A DNA stretch of 33,947 bases, from NCBI GenBank assembly GCA_021772435.1, contig JAJFLZ010000034.1, positions 1 to 33,947 of the forward strand. Direction: 5' to 3'. Below the pieces are notes generated by a model. It did no database searches. It was not told the origin of the DNA and was given only the letters and a program-made list of their open reading frames with translations. The DNA comes from Chlamydiota bacterium. GTDB taxonomy: Bacteria > Chlamydiota > Chlamydiia > Chlamydiales > JACKPQ01. Both the position numbers and the translations under genes were made by a program. Shown here in pieces: positions 15,135-23,424 of the stretch. How positions within the stretch are numbered: position 1 is the stretch's first letter; each line of letters opens with the position of its first letter.

Positions 15135-16751
15135 TCAATCGGGAGGATCAATTGCAGGTTGATCATCTAAAATTTTTTGAATGTTCTCATCGCTATTGTT
15201 ATAGATTCTGTCTGTCAGCATGTCATCAGAGCAATTATCGTAAAAATGTTTTAGGCATTTATGTGTGTGTAAAACTTTGGCAAAAAGCATTGTGTGGTTA
15301 ACTTCGTTGGTTGTATCAGAAATCATTTCCGCAATCCATTGGTAGGTTTTATCACCAATTTGCATGTTTTTGAATTTACAGTATTCAGCGAGTGTTTTTT
15401 CTAGATATTCAAACTGGGTGCCACTGTACCAAAAACGATTAGATCGTTCCGCGTCATCCTTAGCAAGGAGTAAATACAATGTAAATGCAGTTGTATTTTT
15501 GCCTGTTTCAGCATAAGTATCCTTCACATACCCTTCGAGATTTTGGATGTTATTTTTTACATCCTGCATGCGTGGCATGAGCTCATCTAGGGTCGTATTA
15601 GCTGGAAGGTCAGAATACTCGAATTTTGCTGAGGGAATGAGATCTAACTGCATTTCTCGATCTTCGGGATAGATGTATTTTATAATCAATTTTTGCGCCT
15701 TGGGGCTACAAAGGTGGTAAAACTCTGTAACTTCATCTAGATTCAGGTTAGGAAGTACTAAAGCATAAGCTTGCAATGGGTATACCTGTTTAGTTACCCA
15801 AGCTTTGAGAGTCTGGAGTGTAATATGCCCATAACATTCGCTGAAAGGGCTCAGTTCATCAATATTTCTTTTGAGAAAAAACTGAAGGGCATCATCGGCT
15901 AGTTTGTTTGTACTCTCTCCTTCTTGAGGAAGTAAAACATATGGCATGATGTCTTCGTCCATATCATTATGATCAAAGTGGAGGTTAAGAGCAGTTTCTA
16001 GTGTGGTCAAATACGTGCTTGTGTATTTGGGTTCATCTTGTAAATGACGAAAAAGTAGATCAACCGTTTCTTCATTGCTGCGAAGTAAGAAGTTTGTTTT
16101 CTCTTCTGGGTCTAAAGCTACGAAATTTTTTGCTAAATCACTTTCCACTGCATCAGCGGCATTTTCTAGCAGCTCCTCATCCCTAGTAGAAAGGCAAAGA
16201 TCCCAAATGAAATCTGGGGCAGTTTTTTTCCGTAGATCCCCTGGATAGGCTGCTTTTTCAAATTGAATGATTTCTTCAAAATGTTTTTGTGCGGTAGCTT
16301 TGTGGTCATTAAAAATAGCTATTCTCTGCTTTGGCTTAGTCGCTAAAGCAATAATCACGGCATTGATGTAGTTGGCGTGATTTTTGTTTTGTAAAACTTC
16401 GTTAAGATCTTGGACATTTTCGTTGATTGTTTTGGCATTGTTCATCAAAGTATCTAAATCGATTTTGCCAAGCTCTCTTAGTTTGAACGGTATAGCAATT
16501 TTTTGAACTAGAGTTTTGCGGTTAATTGGAGGTGGGTTATGGGGTGGTGGGATAGGTGGAGCTGGAGGGTTGTTTGTTTGATCTTCAACTTCGCGGTTTC
16601 TGTAGCGATAGACACCGTAGCAGGCGGCTGCTAAAGCGGCTAAGCCGACGATTCCGACGAGGACGCTATTAGCGCGCACATAGTCAGCGGCCCGTGAACT
16701 CATCACTTTTTTGTAAGTTTGTACAGTATAATTTTGAACTGATTCAAGCAT
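15135..16751 (-). CDS. Membrane-anchored helical protein with polyproline linker
   Basis: A 538-residue protein with AGGGA seven bases before ATG. It has a short N-terminus with the AADYVRANS block, a TM helix at about 29-48, a Pro-rich linker at about 60-78 (PPAPPIPPP), and then a long helical body. The body resembles the helical parts of the 490- and 550-residue proteins upstream: a repeated opening of the type L-ELGKIDLDTLM, then NYINAVIIALATKPKQRI. No catalytic motif is visible. The layout (TM, Pro-rich spacer, helical solenoid) suggests a domain held away from a membrane. Function unknown. Confidence 0.72.
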   Translation of the reverse strand: MLESVQNYTVQTYKKVMSSRAADYVRANSVLVGIVGLAALAAACYGVYRYRNREVEDQTNNPPAPPIPPPHNPPPINRKTLVQKIAIPFKLRELGKIDLDTLMNNAKTINENVQDLNEVLQNKNHANYINAVIIALATKPKQRIAIFNDHKATAQKHFEEIIQFEKAAYPGDLRKKTAPDFIWDLCLSTRDEELLENAADAVESDLAKNFVALDPEEKTNFLLRSNEETVDLLFRHLQDEPKYTSTYLTTLETALNLHFDHNDMDEDIMPYVLLPQEGESTNKLADDALQFFLKRNIDELSPFSECYGHITLQTLKAWVTKQVYPLQAYALVLPNLNLDEVTEFYHLCSPKAQKLIIKYIYPEDREMQLDLIPSAKFEYSDLPANTTLDELMPRMQDVKNNIQNLEGYVKDTYAETGKNTTAFTLYLLLAKDDAERSNRFWYSGTQFEYLEKTLAEYCKFKNMQIGDKTYQWIAEMISDTTNEVNHTMLFAKVLHTHKCLKHFYDNCSDDMLTDRIYNNSDENIQKILDDQPAIDPPD

Positions 16752-16781
16752 ATAGGTGTCCCTGCTATAATTTTATCTATT

Positions 16782-16810
16782 ATTTTAAGGGATTATTAAA
16801 TTTATTGCAA
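16782..16810 (-). promoter_or_regulatory. Candidate promoter of the two downstream helical-protein genes
   Basis: Minus-strand TTGCAA (16810-16805) and TAAAAT (16787-16782) are 17 bp apart, upstream of the 538-residue protein gene and after the hairpin at 16831-16861. Confidence 0.5.
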
Positions 16811-16830
16811 TGTTAAACAATTCATTTGCA

Positions 16831-16861
16831 GCCAGTTAATTAAAATATTTAATTAACTGGC
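16831..16861 (-). terminator. Perfect 14-bp inverted repeat with 3-nt loop
   Basis: Left arm gccagttaattaaa (16831-16844), loop ATA, right arm tttaattaactggc (16848-16861). It lies 15 bp after the stop of the 490-residue gene and before the next promoter. It has no T-run on either side, so it may be a processing or termination hairpin or a DNA-binding site rather than a classic intrinsic terminator. Confidence 0.55.
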
Positions 16862-16876
16862 CATTTAACAATACTC

Positions 16877-18349
16877 CTACGGAGAAGAGTATTTGTTTGA
16901 TTTATCCGTTGCATAGTCTTTTAGCTCTTGATCAACTCTTCCTAATTCATTTTTAAGCGAATTGAGTGTTTGCTTTGGCTCATTACCAGTTTTGGCACCC
17001 ATTAGCTCGCAGTATTTGTCCAGAGCTTGCTTTCTGTATTCAAGAGTTGTGCCGTATTTTCCCTTGAGCATTTCGCATCGAGCTGATGAATTAGGAGCTA
17101 CAAGCAGGCCCAAGACGTAAGCTTCAATTGATGATTGTGTGTTGTCATCTTTATATCGATCCTTGATCCCATCATCTAAACCGTCTAGTTTGACTTCTTT
17201 TTTGATTGTATCGATATTGTCTTTCATTTGCTCAAGTGTAAGACCATGACTAAGCGATAGGAGATCAGACCATTTTCGACCCGGAGTGGCCAAGTAGAGG
17301 CCAATTTTTTCAGAGTTATTTGGGTCCTTGATGCAAAAAAGCACATCTTCTGCCCATCTTTGGTTAGTAGAATGTAGAATCTTGAGAAGAGCCTTTTTCT
17401 GAGGATAGTCTAGTTTAGGGAATGCTAAGGCAATTGTTAGAGATGATAATGTGTAAGCAGAATCTTGACCACTAATTAGCTTGTTAAGTTCGTCGAAAGT
17501 TATCTCTGGATAAGCAGCGCTAAATTCTGCAAATTCCCATCCAGTACGTGAATTAGCTTGTTTCTCAAGATGTGTTAGAGCACTTTTTGCAAGTTCTTTG
17601 TTTGCTTTTAGGATGTCTGGCATTTTTGATTTACCAAAAGACTTCTCTGTGAAGTGGAGCTTGATGCTAGTCTCTAGTGCGTAGTACAGTGGTTGTTGGT
17701 CTTTATGAGAATCAGGAAATTTTTTGAGCGTTTTGAAAAGCTCTCCGAGTTCGGTTTCGTCAAGCATTTTGCAGATAGAGTTGTAAGGTACAGAAGGAGA
17801 CTTGTAGTACTCTTCTGATGCATTGAGAGTTTCAAGATATTTTTGAGTGGATTTGAAGATGTCTTTTTTCAAGTCGTTAGCAGCTTGTGTAGAGGCGCTA
17901 GTAGCAAGTTCTTTTGCTGCAGCTTTATCTTTCAGATCAGCGTAGATGGCTAGAGCCTCATCAGCTTTATCGATAGAGACAAGCTGGATTTGTTTTGTTT
18001 TATCCGTCTCTAGGGCTAAGCTAACAGCGACAGCTTTGGTGTACTTCGGAGATGTAGGGTTGCTTTTGATGAATTCTTTGACATCTTCAAGTTTAAGATT
18101 AGGTAGTTTTTTCTTGAGGTCTTCAATGGAGATGTTGTCATCTAAGTCTTTAAATGTAGATGTAGTCTCACCTGGATTACCTGGGGTGACGGTGCGAGTG
18201 GCAAAGAAATTGGTGTAAATGAGATAGCCGGCAATGATGGCCGTCGGAATGGCAACGAGCGCTATCATCGTTGTGTTTTTGCGCGCAAAATCTGCAATGC
18301 CTGCGCTTGTTTGTGGTTTGATTGAAATAGGTGAAATACTGTCTGACAT
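16877..18349 (-). CDS. Membrane-anchored helical protein, paralogue A
   Basis: A 490-residue protein with AAAGGA six bases before ATG. It opens with SISPISIKPQT (residues 4-14), then IADFARKN and one TM helix at about 26-47. The same opening is found in the 550-residue paralogue (SISPIIIQPKT) and in the FtsH-like protease (TITPISLYTPQT). A short Pro/Gly/Thr linker leads into an all-helical body with a repeated opening (LPNLKLEDVKEFIKSN, then ALSLA-type helices). It has no enzyme motif. The gene is divergent from the TauE/SafE exporter gene. Function unknown; a scaffold or adaptor role is only a guess. Confidence 0.75.
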   Translation of the reverse strand: MSDSISPISIKPQTSAGIADFARKNTTMIALVAIPTAIIAGYLIYTNFFATRTVTPGNPGETTSTFKDLDDNISIEDLKKKLPNLKLEDVKEFIKSNPTSPKYTKAVAVSLALETDKTKQIQLVSIDKADEALAIYADLKDKAAAKELATSASTQAANDLKKDIFKSTQKYLETLNASEEYYKSPSVPYNSICKMLDETELGELFKTLKKFPDSHKDQQPLYYALETSIKLHFTEKSFGKSKMPDILKANKELAKSALTHLEKQANSRTGWEFAEFSAAYPEITFDELNKLISGQDSAYTLSSLTIALAFPKLDYPQKKALLKILHSTNQRWAEDVLFCIKDPNNSEKIGLYLATPGRKWSDLLSLSHGLTLEQMKDNIDTIKKEVKLDGLDDGIKDRYKDDNTQSSIEAYVLGLLVAPNSSARCEMLKGKYGTTLEYRKQALDKYCELMGAKTGNEPKQTLNSLKNELGRVDQELKDYATDKSNKYSSP

Positions 18350-18375
18350 GGTGGATCCTTTGTTTAATTTAAAGC

Positions 18376-18404
18376 ACTATAGAGGATTGGTCAATTATGT
18401 TCAA
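18376..18404 (-). promoter_or_regulatory. Promoter of helical protein paralogue A
   Basis: Minus-strand TTGAAC (18404-18399) and TATAGT (18381-18376) are 17 bp apart, in the 110-bp intergenic region divergent to the TauE gene. Confidence 0.6.
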
Positions 18405-18459
18405 ATGGGAATAAAAGTTTTAGTTGATATTAAGCGTGGATGAGACGATAAGGAGACAC

Positions 18460-19254
18460 ATGGAATGGTATTGGATTGTTAGCTTTGTGGCAGTGGGATT
18501 AGGCGCTGGTTTGCTGTCTGGGTTGCTTGGAATTTCAGGCGGTGTGATCGCTGTGCCAAGCCTTTTATTCATTTTTAGAGCAGCCGGTTTGCCGCCTGAG
18601 CATTTGATGCATTTGGCAGTAGCTACATCGCTATCGAGTATGACGTTTAACAGTTTTTCATCGATGATGGCCCACCATAAACGGGGCGGCGTTGTGTGGG
18701 ATGCCTGCTTGAAGATGCTGCCTGGCCTTGTGCTAGGTAGCATGCTAGGAGCAACAGTTGCTGGTTTTTTGCCGAGTGGCTTTTTGGAGGTGTTTTTTGG
18801 TTTTTTTGAATGCGTTTTAGGTCTTTATTTTTTACGGGCATTTAAGCAAAAAACCGATAATCATCCCCTTCCCTCTTTTTTTATATTGTTTGGTGCAGCT
18901 TTTTTAATTAGCGGTTTTGCAACGATACTCGGGATTGGTGGAGGGCTTTTAATTGCTCCACTTATGGTGTTTGTGGGTTTTCAGATGAAAAAGGCTGTTG
19001 GAACGGCTGCAGCATCGAGTTTTGTTGTATGCTTGATCGGGGCGATCAGTTATTTGGTTCTGGGTCTAAAGTCAGGCGCTGAGATTCCAGATGCGATTGG
19101 ATATATTCAGTTTCCGGCGTTTTTATCGATTGTATTAACTGCGCCGTTTGCAGCGATTCTTGGCGCGCATTTAACACATGTGATGCCGGTTATGCTTGTG
19201 CGACGCATTTTTGGATTGGCACTTATTTTTGCAGGACTTTTGGTGATATTATGA
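18460..19254 (+). CDS. TauE/SafE family (TSUP) membrane exporter
   Basis: Start taken as the ATG at 18460, preceded by AAGGAG, rather than the TTG further upstream at 18424; this gives 264 residues. Seven to eight hydrophobic helices include the family pattern GLGAGLLSGLLGISGG near the N-terminus and its internal repeat SGFATILGIGGGLLIAPLMV in the second half, the inverted duplication of the sulfite-exporter TauE/SafE family. Members export sulfite, sulfoacetate or other small organic anions; the substrate here is unknown. A nearly identical 5' end, from before the ribosome site to codon 26, recurs at 21042-21170 before the polyketide synthase gene. Confidence 0.85.
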   Translation: MEWYWIVSFVAVGLGAGLLSGLLGISGGVIAVPSLLFIFRAAGLPPEHLMHLAVATSLSSMTFNSFSSMMAHHKRGGVVWDACLKMLPGLVLGSMLGATVAGFLPSGFLEVFFGFFECVLGLYFLRAFKQKTDNHPLPSFFILFGAAFLISGFATILGIGGGLLIAPLMVFVGFQMKKAVGTAAASSFVVCLIGAISYLVLGLKSGAEIPDAIGYIQFPAFLSIVLTAPFAAILGAHLTHVMPVMLVRRIFGLALIFAGLLVIL

Positions 19255-19296
19255 AAAAATCACACTGCAGATTATCTGACCAATTAACTAAATTAT

Positions 19297-20949
19297 TTAC
19301 TTAAAGTAGTCCGCGGACACGGTATTTTCAATCTTATCTTTGACTTCTTGAGAGGCGTTGTTATGAAAATCTTTTAATCGATCGTGGTTCTTTAATGTCT
19401 GGATAACTGGTTCAAACATGTCACTTTTGAGATTATCGCTATCTAGAAGATCTTTAGCAAAATCATATGTATCGTCATTATCCTTAAGGTTCATAAGCTT
19501 GCAATAATCACTAAAGGCACTACGTTGATGTGTTGTCTTGTTCGACAGTGTGTCGTTTATTATATCTATTCTCTCATTATTATTTTTTGCTATAAGTAGA
19601 GCTAAGACATGTAATGAGGATTCAACAACTTCATAGCTGTCGCCATAATCTTTGATACGATTCTTGATATCATCCAGGGTGGCAAATTGTTTTATTTTTC
19701 CTAATTGATCTTTCATTTCCTCTTGATTTAGACCTAGATCGTTATCGATTAGTGTTTCTAATGTTAGGTTTTTAGGACTGAAGTATAGGTCCATCCTCTC
19801 ATCAGCTGTGCAGCTGGCAAGAGCGCCAAGTGCAAAAGATTTGTTCTCAAGATTGAAACTTCTAGCATATATATCTTTACGCTCTATTTCTGTTAATTTC
19901 GGAAAGGCTACAGCGACAACTATTTGATAATATCCAGAATTTTCAAAATTATTGCTTAGAAGCTCTGTAAGGTAGTTGTAATTATATTCAGGATAGGCTT
20001 CGCTAAACGTTTTTATTCTCTCTAGCAATGCAGGATTTTTCTTGACTAGTTTGTAAGAAAAACGCGTGCGTATGTGAGAACAAGCTTTTTCCTTGATATT
20101 TTCATTTGCCATTTTTAACACAGGTATTAGTTTTTTAGATTGTGGATTTGGTGTATGAAAATGGATGTCTAATTCGTGTCCTACCATATCATCTCTATTA
20201 AACTCATACGACATAGATTTTTGACTGAAATTTGTATTCACAAGAATCACGAGTTGATTAGTGTCTAATATCTCCCAGAAGTTTGAATATGAAAAACTAT
20301 CTAAACTTTCATAGTATTCTTTAACGAGGTTTGTGCTAGATAAGTAGTTAAAGACAGCTCTGTAGAAGGCTGCATAGGATTCTCGAGTAGCACCCTCGGA
20401 CGTGCCAATGTGGTGCCAAATGGCTGTTTTTGATGTTTTAAAAGCTAGGGTTTTCACAGTTTCTTTATCTTCTAGTTTGGTCAAAAATGTCAGAATTTCA
20501 TCAGCTTTTTCATCTAATGCATGCTTAACTCTGGGAGTAGCCGTTCCATCAATTGGAATATCAGTGCTGTTATCTTCTTTTGGAGAGAGTGCGATGGCAA
20601 TCGCCTTGGCCTTAGGGAGCAAAGGTGATGAGGCGTTATTGCTAATAAAAGCTTGGACATCGCTGAGCTTTAATTTGTTTAGGTGTGTTTTTAGGTCCGC
20701 ATCCAGTATTTTTCCATTTAAGTAGTTTTCCAGTGTCGGAGCTATTGGGTTGGGATTATTTGGGTTGGGATTGGGGTTAGCAGGTTTCACGTTACGTTTA
20801 CCATAAAAGTGATGGTAGGCAAGGTAGCTAGCAACAAGGACTGTAGGGATCGCAATAATCGCAATCATAGTCGCATTATTATGCACAAATTTTATGAGGC
20901 CAGTTTGAGTTTTTGGTTGGATAATAATTGGAGAGATACTGTCTGCCAT
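19297..20949 (-). CDS. Membrane-anchored helical protein, paralogue B
   Basis: A 550-residue protein with AAGGA before ATG. It opens with SISPIIIQPKT, then a TM helix at about 26-46 and an Asn-Pro repeat linker (about 54-69), then an all-helical body starting with LNKLKLSDVQAFISNN, which parallels paralogue A (LPNLKLEDVKEFIKSN). The N-terminal 50 residues are much better conserved between A and B than the bodies. The gene sits back to back with the TauE remnant just as paralogue A sits back to back with the intact TauE gene, indicating a segmental duplication. Function unknown. Confidence 0.75.
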   Translation of the reverse strand: MADSISPIIIQPKTQTGLIKFVHNNATMIAIIAIPTVLVASYLAYHHFYGKRNVKPANPNPNPNNPNPIAPTLENYLNGKILDADLKTHLNKLKLSDVQAFISNNASSPLLPKAKAIAIALSPKEDNSTDIPIDGTATPRVKHALDEKADEILTFLTKLEDKETVKTLAFKTSKTAIWHHIGTSEGATRESYAAFYRAVFNYLSSTNLVKEYYESLDSFSYSNFWEILDTNQLVILVNTNFSQKSMSYEFNRDDMVGHELDIHFHTPNPQSKKLIPVLKMANENIKEKACSHIRTRFSYKLVKKNPALLERIKTFSEAYPEYNYNYLTELLSNNFENSGYYQIVVAVAFPKLTEIERKDIYARSFNLENKSFALGALASCTADERMDLYFSPKNLTLETLIDNDLGLNQEEMKDQLGKIKQFATLDDIKNRIKDYGDSYEVVESSLHVLALLIAKNNNERIDIINDTLSNKTTHQRSAFSDYCKLMNLKDNDDTYDFAKDLLDSDNLKSDMFEPVIQTLKNHDRLKDFHNNASQEVKDKIENTVSADYFK

Positions 20950-20979
20950 ATAAGAGGTCCTTTTTTTTTAGTCCCCACG

Positions 20980-21009
20980 AGTATAAAGAACAGGACTATT
21001 TTTATGCAA
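20980..21009 (-). promoter_or_regulatory. Candidate promoter of helical protein paralogue B
   Basis: Minus-strand TTGCAT (21009-21004) and TATACT (20985-20980) are 18 bp apart, 30 bp before the start codon. A nine-base T-run (plus strand, 20962-20970) lies in the leader. Confidence 0.5.
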
Positions 21010-21012
21010 TTA

Positions 21013-21034
21013 ATCAAAACGAAAGAGTTCAGGT
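21013..21034 (-). mobile_element. Solo end of the MITE-like element
   Basis: Twenty-two bases are identical to the reverse complement of the right-hand element end (33809-33830), including the 18-base core shared with 121-138. No second end or element interior is nearby, so this is a solo remnant. It lies a few bases before the duplicated TauE upstream region. Confidence 0.7.
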
Positions 21035-21091
21035 AATTAGCATTAAAGTTTTTAGTTGATCTTAAGCATGGATAAGACGATAAGGAGACAC

Positions 21092-21220
21092 ATGGAATCG
21101 TATTGGATTGTTAGCTTTGTGGCAGTGGGATTAGGCGCTGGTTTGTTGTCTGGGTTGCTTGGAATTTCGGGTAGTGTGGTGACATTGTGCGTTGCTGCAG
21201 GACTTATGGTGGCATTGTGA
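21092..21220 (+). pseudogene. In-frame deleted TauE/SafE remnant (42 codons)
   Basis: This is a copy of the intact TauE gene in which the first 26 or so codons, about 93% identical at DNA level including ribosome site and leader, are joined to its last 9 or so codons (AAGLMVAL against FAGLLVIL). The reading frame is kept, giving a 42-residue peptide with one hydrophobic helix. Its TGA (21218-21220) overlaps the GTG of the polyketide synthase gene (GTGA). It cannot be a transporter, but its translation may still deliver ribosomes to the downstream operon. Confidence 0.8.
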
Positions 21221-22251
21221 AGGTGTATGTTTCCGATTTTTCAGCTATCCGTCCCCCACATGAAATGCATCAAGAAGATGTTCTTAAATGGCTAGCTAAG
21301 GCTCATGCGCGCCACGGTGCTAATCGCGAGGAGATAGAGGAGCGACTGCTTAAGCTCGGGGTGGGTCCAAATAAGGTGCAAAAACGCAGCACGTTTTATC
21401 GAGATTGCCTACACGAGGATTGGCATGAAATGGAGGTGCACGGAAGCGAAATCGATGGGAGGATGCGCTTTTTTGATAAGGTGTGTACAGATGCTGCTCT
21501 CTCGTTTTATGAGACGGATGAAATTCCAGATGATTTGATTCATGTTAGTTGTACGGGATATGTGGCGCCAAGCCCAATTCAGCGCCTTGTTGCGCAGAAA
21601 TGCAAGCTAGCGACAGTGACGCACGCTTATCACATGGGCTGTTATGCTTCGGTCCCTGCCATGCGCATGGCGCAAGGGTTTTTGGCAGCGGGTAAGAGCC
21701 AGGTAGATGTTGTGCATACTGAGCTTTGCAGTTTACATATGGGCACGCATCGTCATACGGTTGATCAACTGATAGCTGAAACGCTTTTTAGCGATGGACT
21801 GATTAAGTATTCGATGAGTCATAGGCCGAAGGGCTTTGAGGTGCTCAAATTGCATGAGGAGATTGTGCCGGGCACGCTTGACCATATGCGTTGGGATATC
21901 GAGAGCTGGGGCATGGGCATGACGCTCAGTTTAGATATTCCCTTGGCGCTCGGGCGCGGAATTAAGAGATTTGTCCAAAATTTGTATCCAGGTGATTTGT
22001 CAAAGGTGCATTTTGCACTTCACCCGGGAGGGCCGAGGATTATCGAGCAGATTGCGAGAATTTTGAAGTTAGAAGATTGGCAAATAGAGCACAGCGCAAA
22101 AATTTTGCGTACGCATGGCAATATGTCGAGCGCTACGCTGCCCCATATTTGGCAAGAGATGCAAAAAGATGTCCAGCCAGGATCGGAAGTGATTAGTTTA
22201 GCTTTTGGTCCGGGTCTAACAATTGTAGGAGCGGTTTTGAGATGTTGTTAA
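21217..22251 (+). CDS. Type III polyketide synthase (chalcone/stilbene synthase family)
   Basis: The GTG at 21217 is chosen because it overlaps the stop of the TauE remnant (GTGA); the frame is open to another GTG at 21187, within remnant sequence. The 344-residue protein has the full catalytic triad: Cys142 in HMGCYASVPA, His269 in FALHPGGPR and Asn302 in THGNMSSATL. The His-Asn spacing of 33 equals that of plant chalcone synthase, and the C-terminal GPGLT loop is present. Such enzymes extend acyl-CoA starters with malonyl-CoA; bacterial relatives make alkylpyrones or alkylresorcinols. The downstream membrane protein and methyltransferase suggest a methylated, membrane-associated polyketide or quinone-like lipid. 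Substrate and product are inference. Confidence 0.88.
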   Translation: MKVYVSDFSAIRPPHEMHQEDVLKWLAKAHARHGANREEIEERLLKLGVGPNKVQKRSTFYRDCLHEDWHEMEVHGSEIDGRMRFFDKVCTDAALSFYETDEIPDDLIHVSCTGYVAPSPIQRLVAQKCKLATVTHAYHMGCYASVPAMRMAQGFLAAGKSQVDVVHTELCSLHMGTHRHTVDQLIAETLFSDGLIKYSMSHRPKGFEVLKLHEEIVPGTLDHMRWDIESWGMGMTLSLDIPLALGRGIKRFVQNLYPGDLSKVHFALHPGGPRIIEQIARILKLEDWQIEHSAKILRTHGNMSSATLPHIWQEMQKDVQPGSEVISLAFGPGLTIVGAVLRCC

Positions 22252-22694
22252 CACTTCCTTTTTTAGTGCAGGGTGTCGTTATTACCCTTGATGAGTTTAT
22301 TTTTCACGTTAAGAGGGATTTGCCGAAGTGGGAGCGGATCGGTCATCCGCTTGATACGCTGACGGTGCTGATTTGCATTGTGTTTGTGCTGGTTTTCCCC
22401 TACAGCTCTAGTTTGCTGAAGGTTTATATAGGATTGAGTTTGTTTTCGTGCTTGTTTGTGACAAAGGATGAGTTTGTGCACAAGCATCACTGCCCGGCAG
22501 CTGAGCAGTGGCTGCATGCGGTATTGTTTTTAAATCACCCGGTGCTGTTGACAGCGCTCGGGTTAATTTGGGCGCATCCCACTCCATTTTTATTTTCATT
22601 CTTGAAATTTCAAACAGCACTCGTTACTCTGTTTGGGCTATATCAGGTTATTTATTGGAATTTTTATCGTGGCAGAAAGCATATCATTAATTAA
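22242..22694 (+). CDS. Small integral membrane protein of the polyketide operon
   Basis: A 150-residue protein with about four transmembrane helices, overlapping the synthase by 10 bp, with AGGAG ten bases before ATG. Two loops carry similar acidic/His motifs: DEFIFHVKRDLPKWERIGHP near residue 17 and DEFVHKHHCPAAEQWLHA near residue 77. Repeated Asp-Glu, His and Glu at membrane edges could bind a metal, as in membrane hydroxylases or desaturases, but no known family motif is complete. Its position between synthase and methyltransferase suggests a tailoring or export step. I do not recognise the family with certainty. Confidence 0.7.
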   Translation: MLLTLPFLVQGVVITLDEFIFHVKRDLPKWERIGHPLDTLTVLICIVFVLVFPYSSSLLKVYIGLSLFSCLFVTKDEFVHKHHCPAAEQWLHAVLFLNHPVLLTALGLIWAHPTPFLFSFLKFQTALVTLFGLYQVIYWNFYRGRKHIIN

Positions 22695-23424
22695 TAATGG
22701 GTTTTATGACCACCTCAACTCTTTATGGTATGAGGGCGGTGAAGATCACCCCATCAGCTTGCTAAGAGCGGAAAACCGCGTTAGAACGCCATGGGTGGCT
22801 AAAACAATTGAAGATACTTTGGGCGCATCTAAGCATGTTTTGGATGTGGGTTGCGGTGCTGGACTACTTTCTAATTTTTTGAGTTTGCTCGGTCATCAGG
22901 TGACGGGTATTGATTTGTCATATACTTCCCTGCGCTATGCTAAAGAGCGCGATGTGAGTAAATCTGTGCGCTATTTGCAAGCCAACGCGAATAGCATGCC
23001 GTTTGAGGATGATTCTTTTGATGCAGTTTGTGCAATGGATTTACTCGAGCATGTGGAAACGCCCTGGCAGGTTGTGAGAGAAGCTGCCAGGGTGCTAAAG
23101 CCCGGCGGTGTGTTTTTCTTTCATACGTTTAATCGCAACTTGCTCAGTTATTTGATGATCATTAAAGCCGTTGAGTGGTTCATTCCCAGAACGCCTAAAA
23201 ATATGCACGTTTATAATCTGTTTATCAAGCCAGAAGAGTTGCAAAAAGCGATGATGGATGTGGGCTTTGGTAAGCCGCAGTTTGTGGGCTTGCGCCCAGC
23301 ATTTATGAGCCGGGCTACCTGGCGCATGGTTTTAAAGCGACGTGTGGAATCAGATTTTCTGTTTAAATTTGTCAAATCGCTGAAAACCGGCTATTGCGGT
23401 TTTGCTACCTTGAAGTCTTGTTGA
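22669..23424 (+). CDS. UbiG-like SAM-dependent methyltransferase
   Basis: The start is uncertain. GTG at 22669 (251 residues, 26 bp inside the previous gene) puts SLINNGFYDHLNSLWYEGG at the N-terminus as in UbiG-type O-methyltransferases; the frame also opens at a TTG at 22633. The SAM site is VLDVGCGAGLLS, with GIDLS, FEDDSFDAVCAMDLLEHV and LKPGGVFFFHTFNRN, the standard class I motifs. UbiG methylates hydroxylated polyprenyl-phenols; here the neighbours make methylation of the polyketide product more likely. The 3' end overlaps the convergent basic-protein gene by 20 bp. Confidence 0.85.
   Translation: MAESISLINNGFYDHLNSLWYEGGEDHPISLLRAENRVRTPWVAKTIEDTLGASKHVLDVGCGAGLLSNFLSLLGHQVTGIDLSYTSLRYAKERDVSKSVRYLQANANSMPFEDDSFDAVCAMDLLEHVETPWQVVREAARVLKPGGVFFFHTFNRNLLSYLMIIKAVEWFIPRTPKNMHVYNLFIKPEELQKAMMDVGFGKPQFVGLRPAFMSRATWRMVLKRRVESDFLFKFVKSLKTGYCGFATLKSC

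Noticed and set aside
18424..18459. Upstream TTG start for the TauE gene
   Set aside because: The ATG at 18460 has a strong AAGGAG and begins the hydrophobic domain; the upstream residues overlap leader sequence and carry no domain.
13971..20949. Chlamydial inclusion-membrane (Inc) proteins
   Set aside because: Inc proteins have a bilobed hydrophobic domain of two closely spaced helices. These proteins have one helix followed by a Pro-rich spacer.
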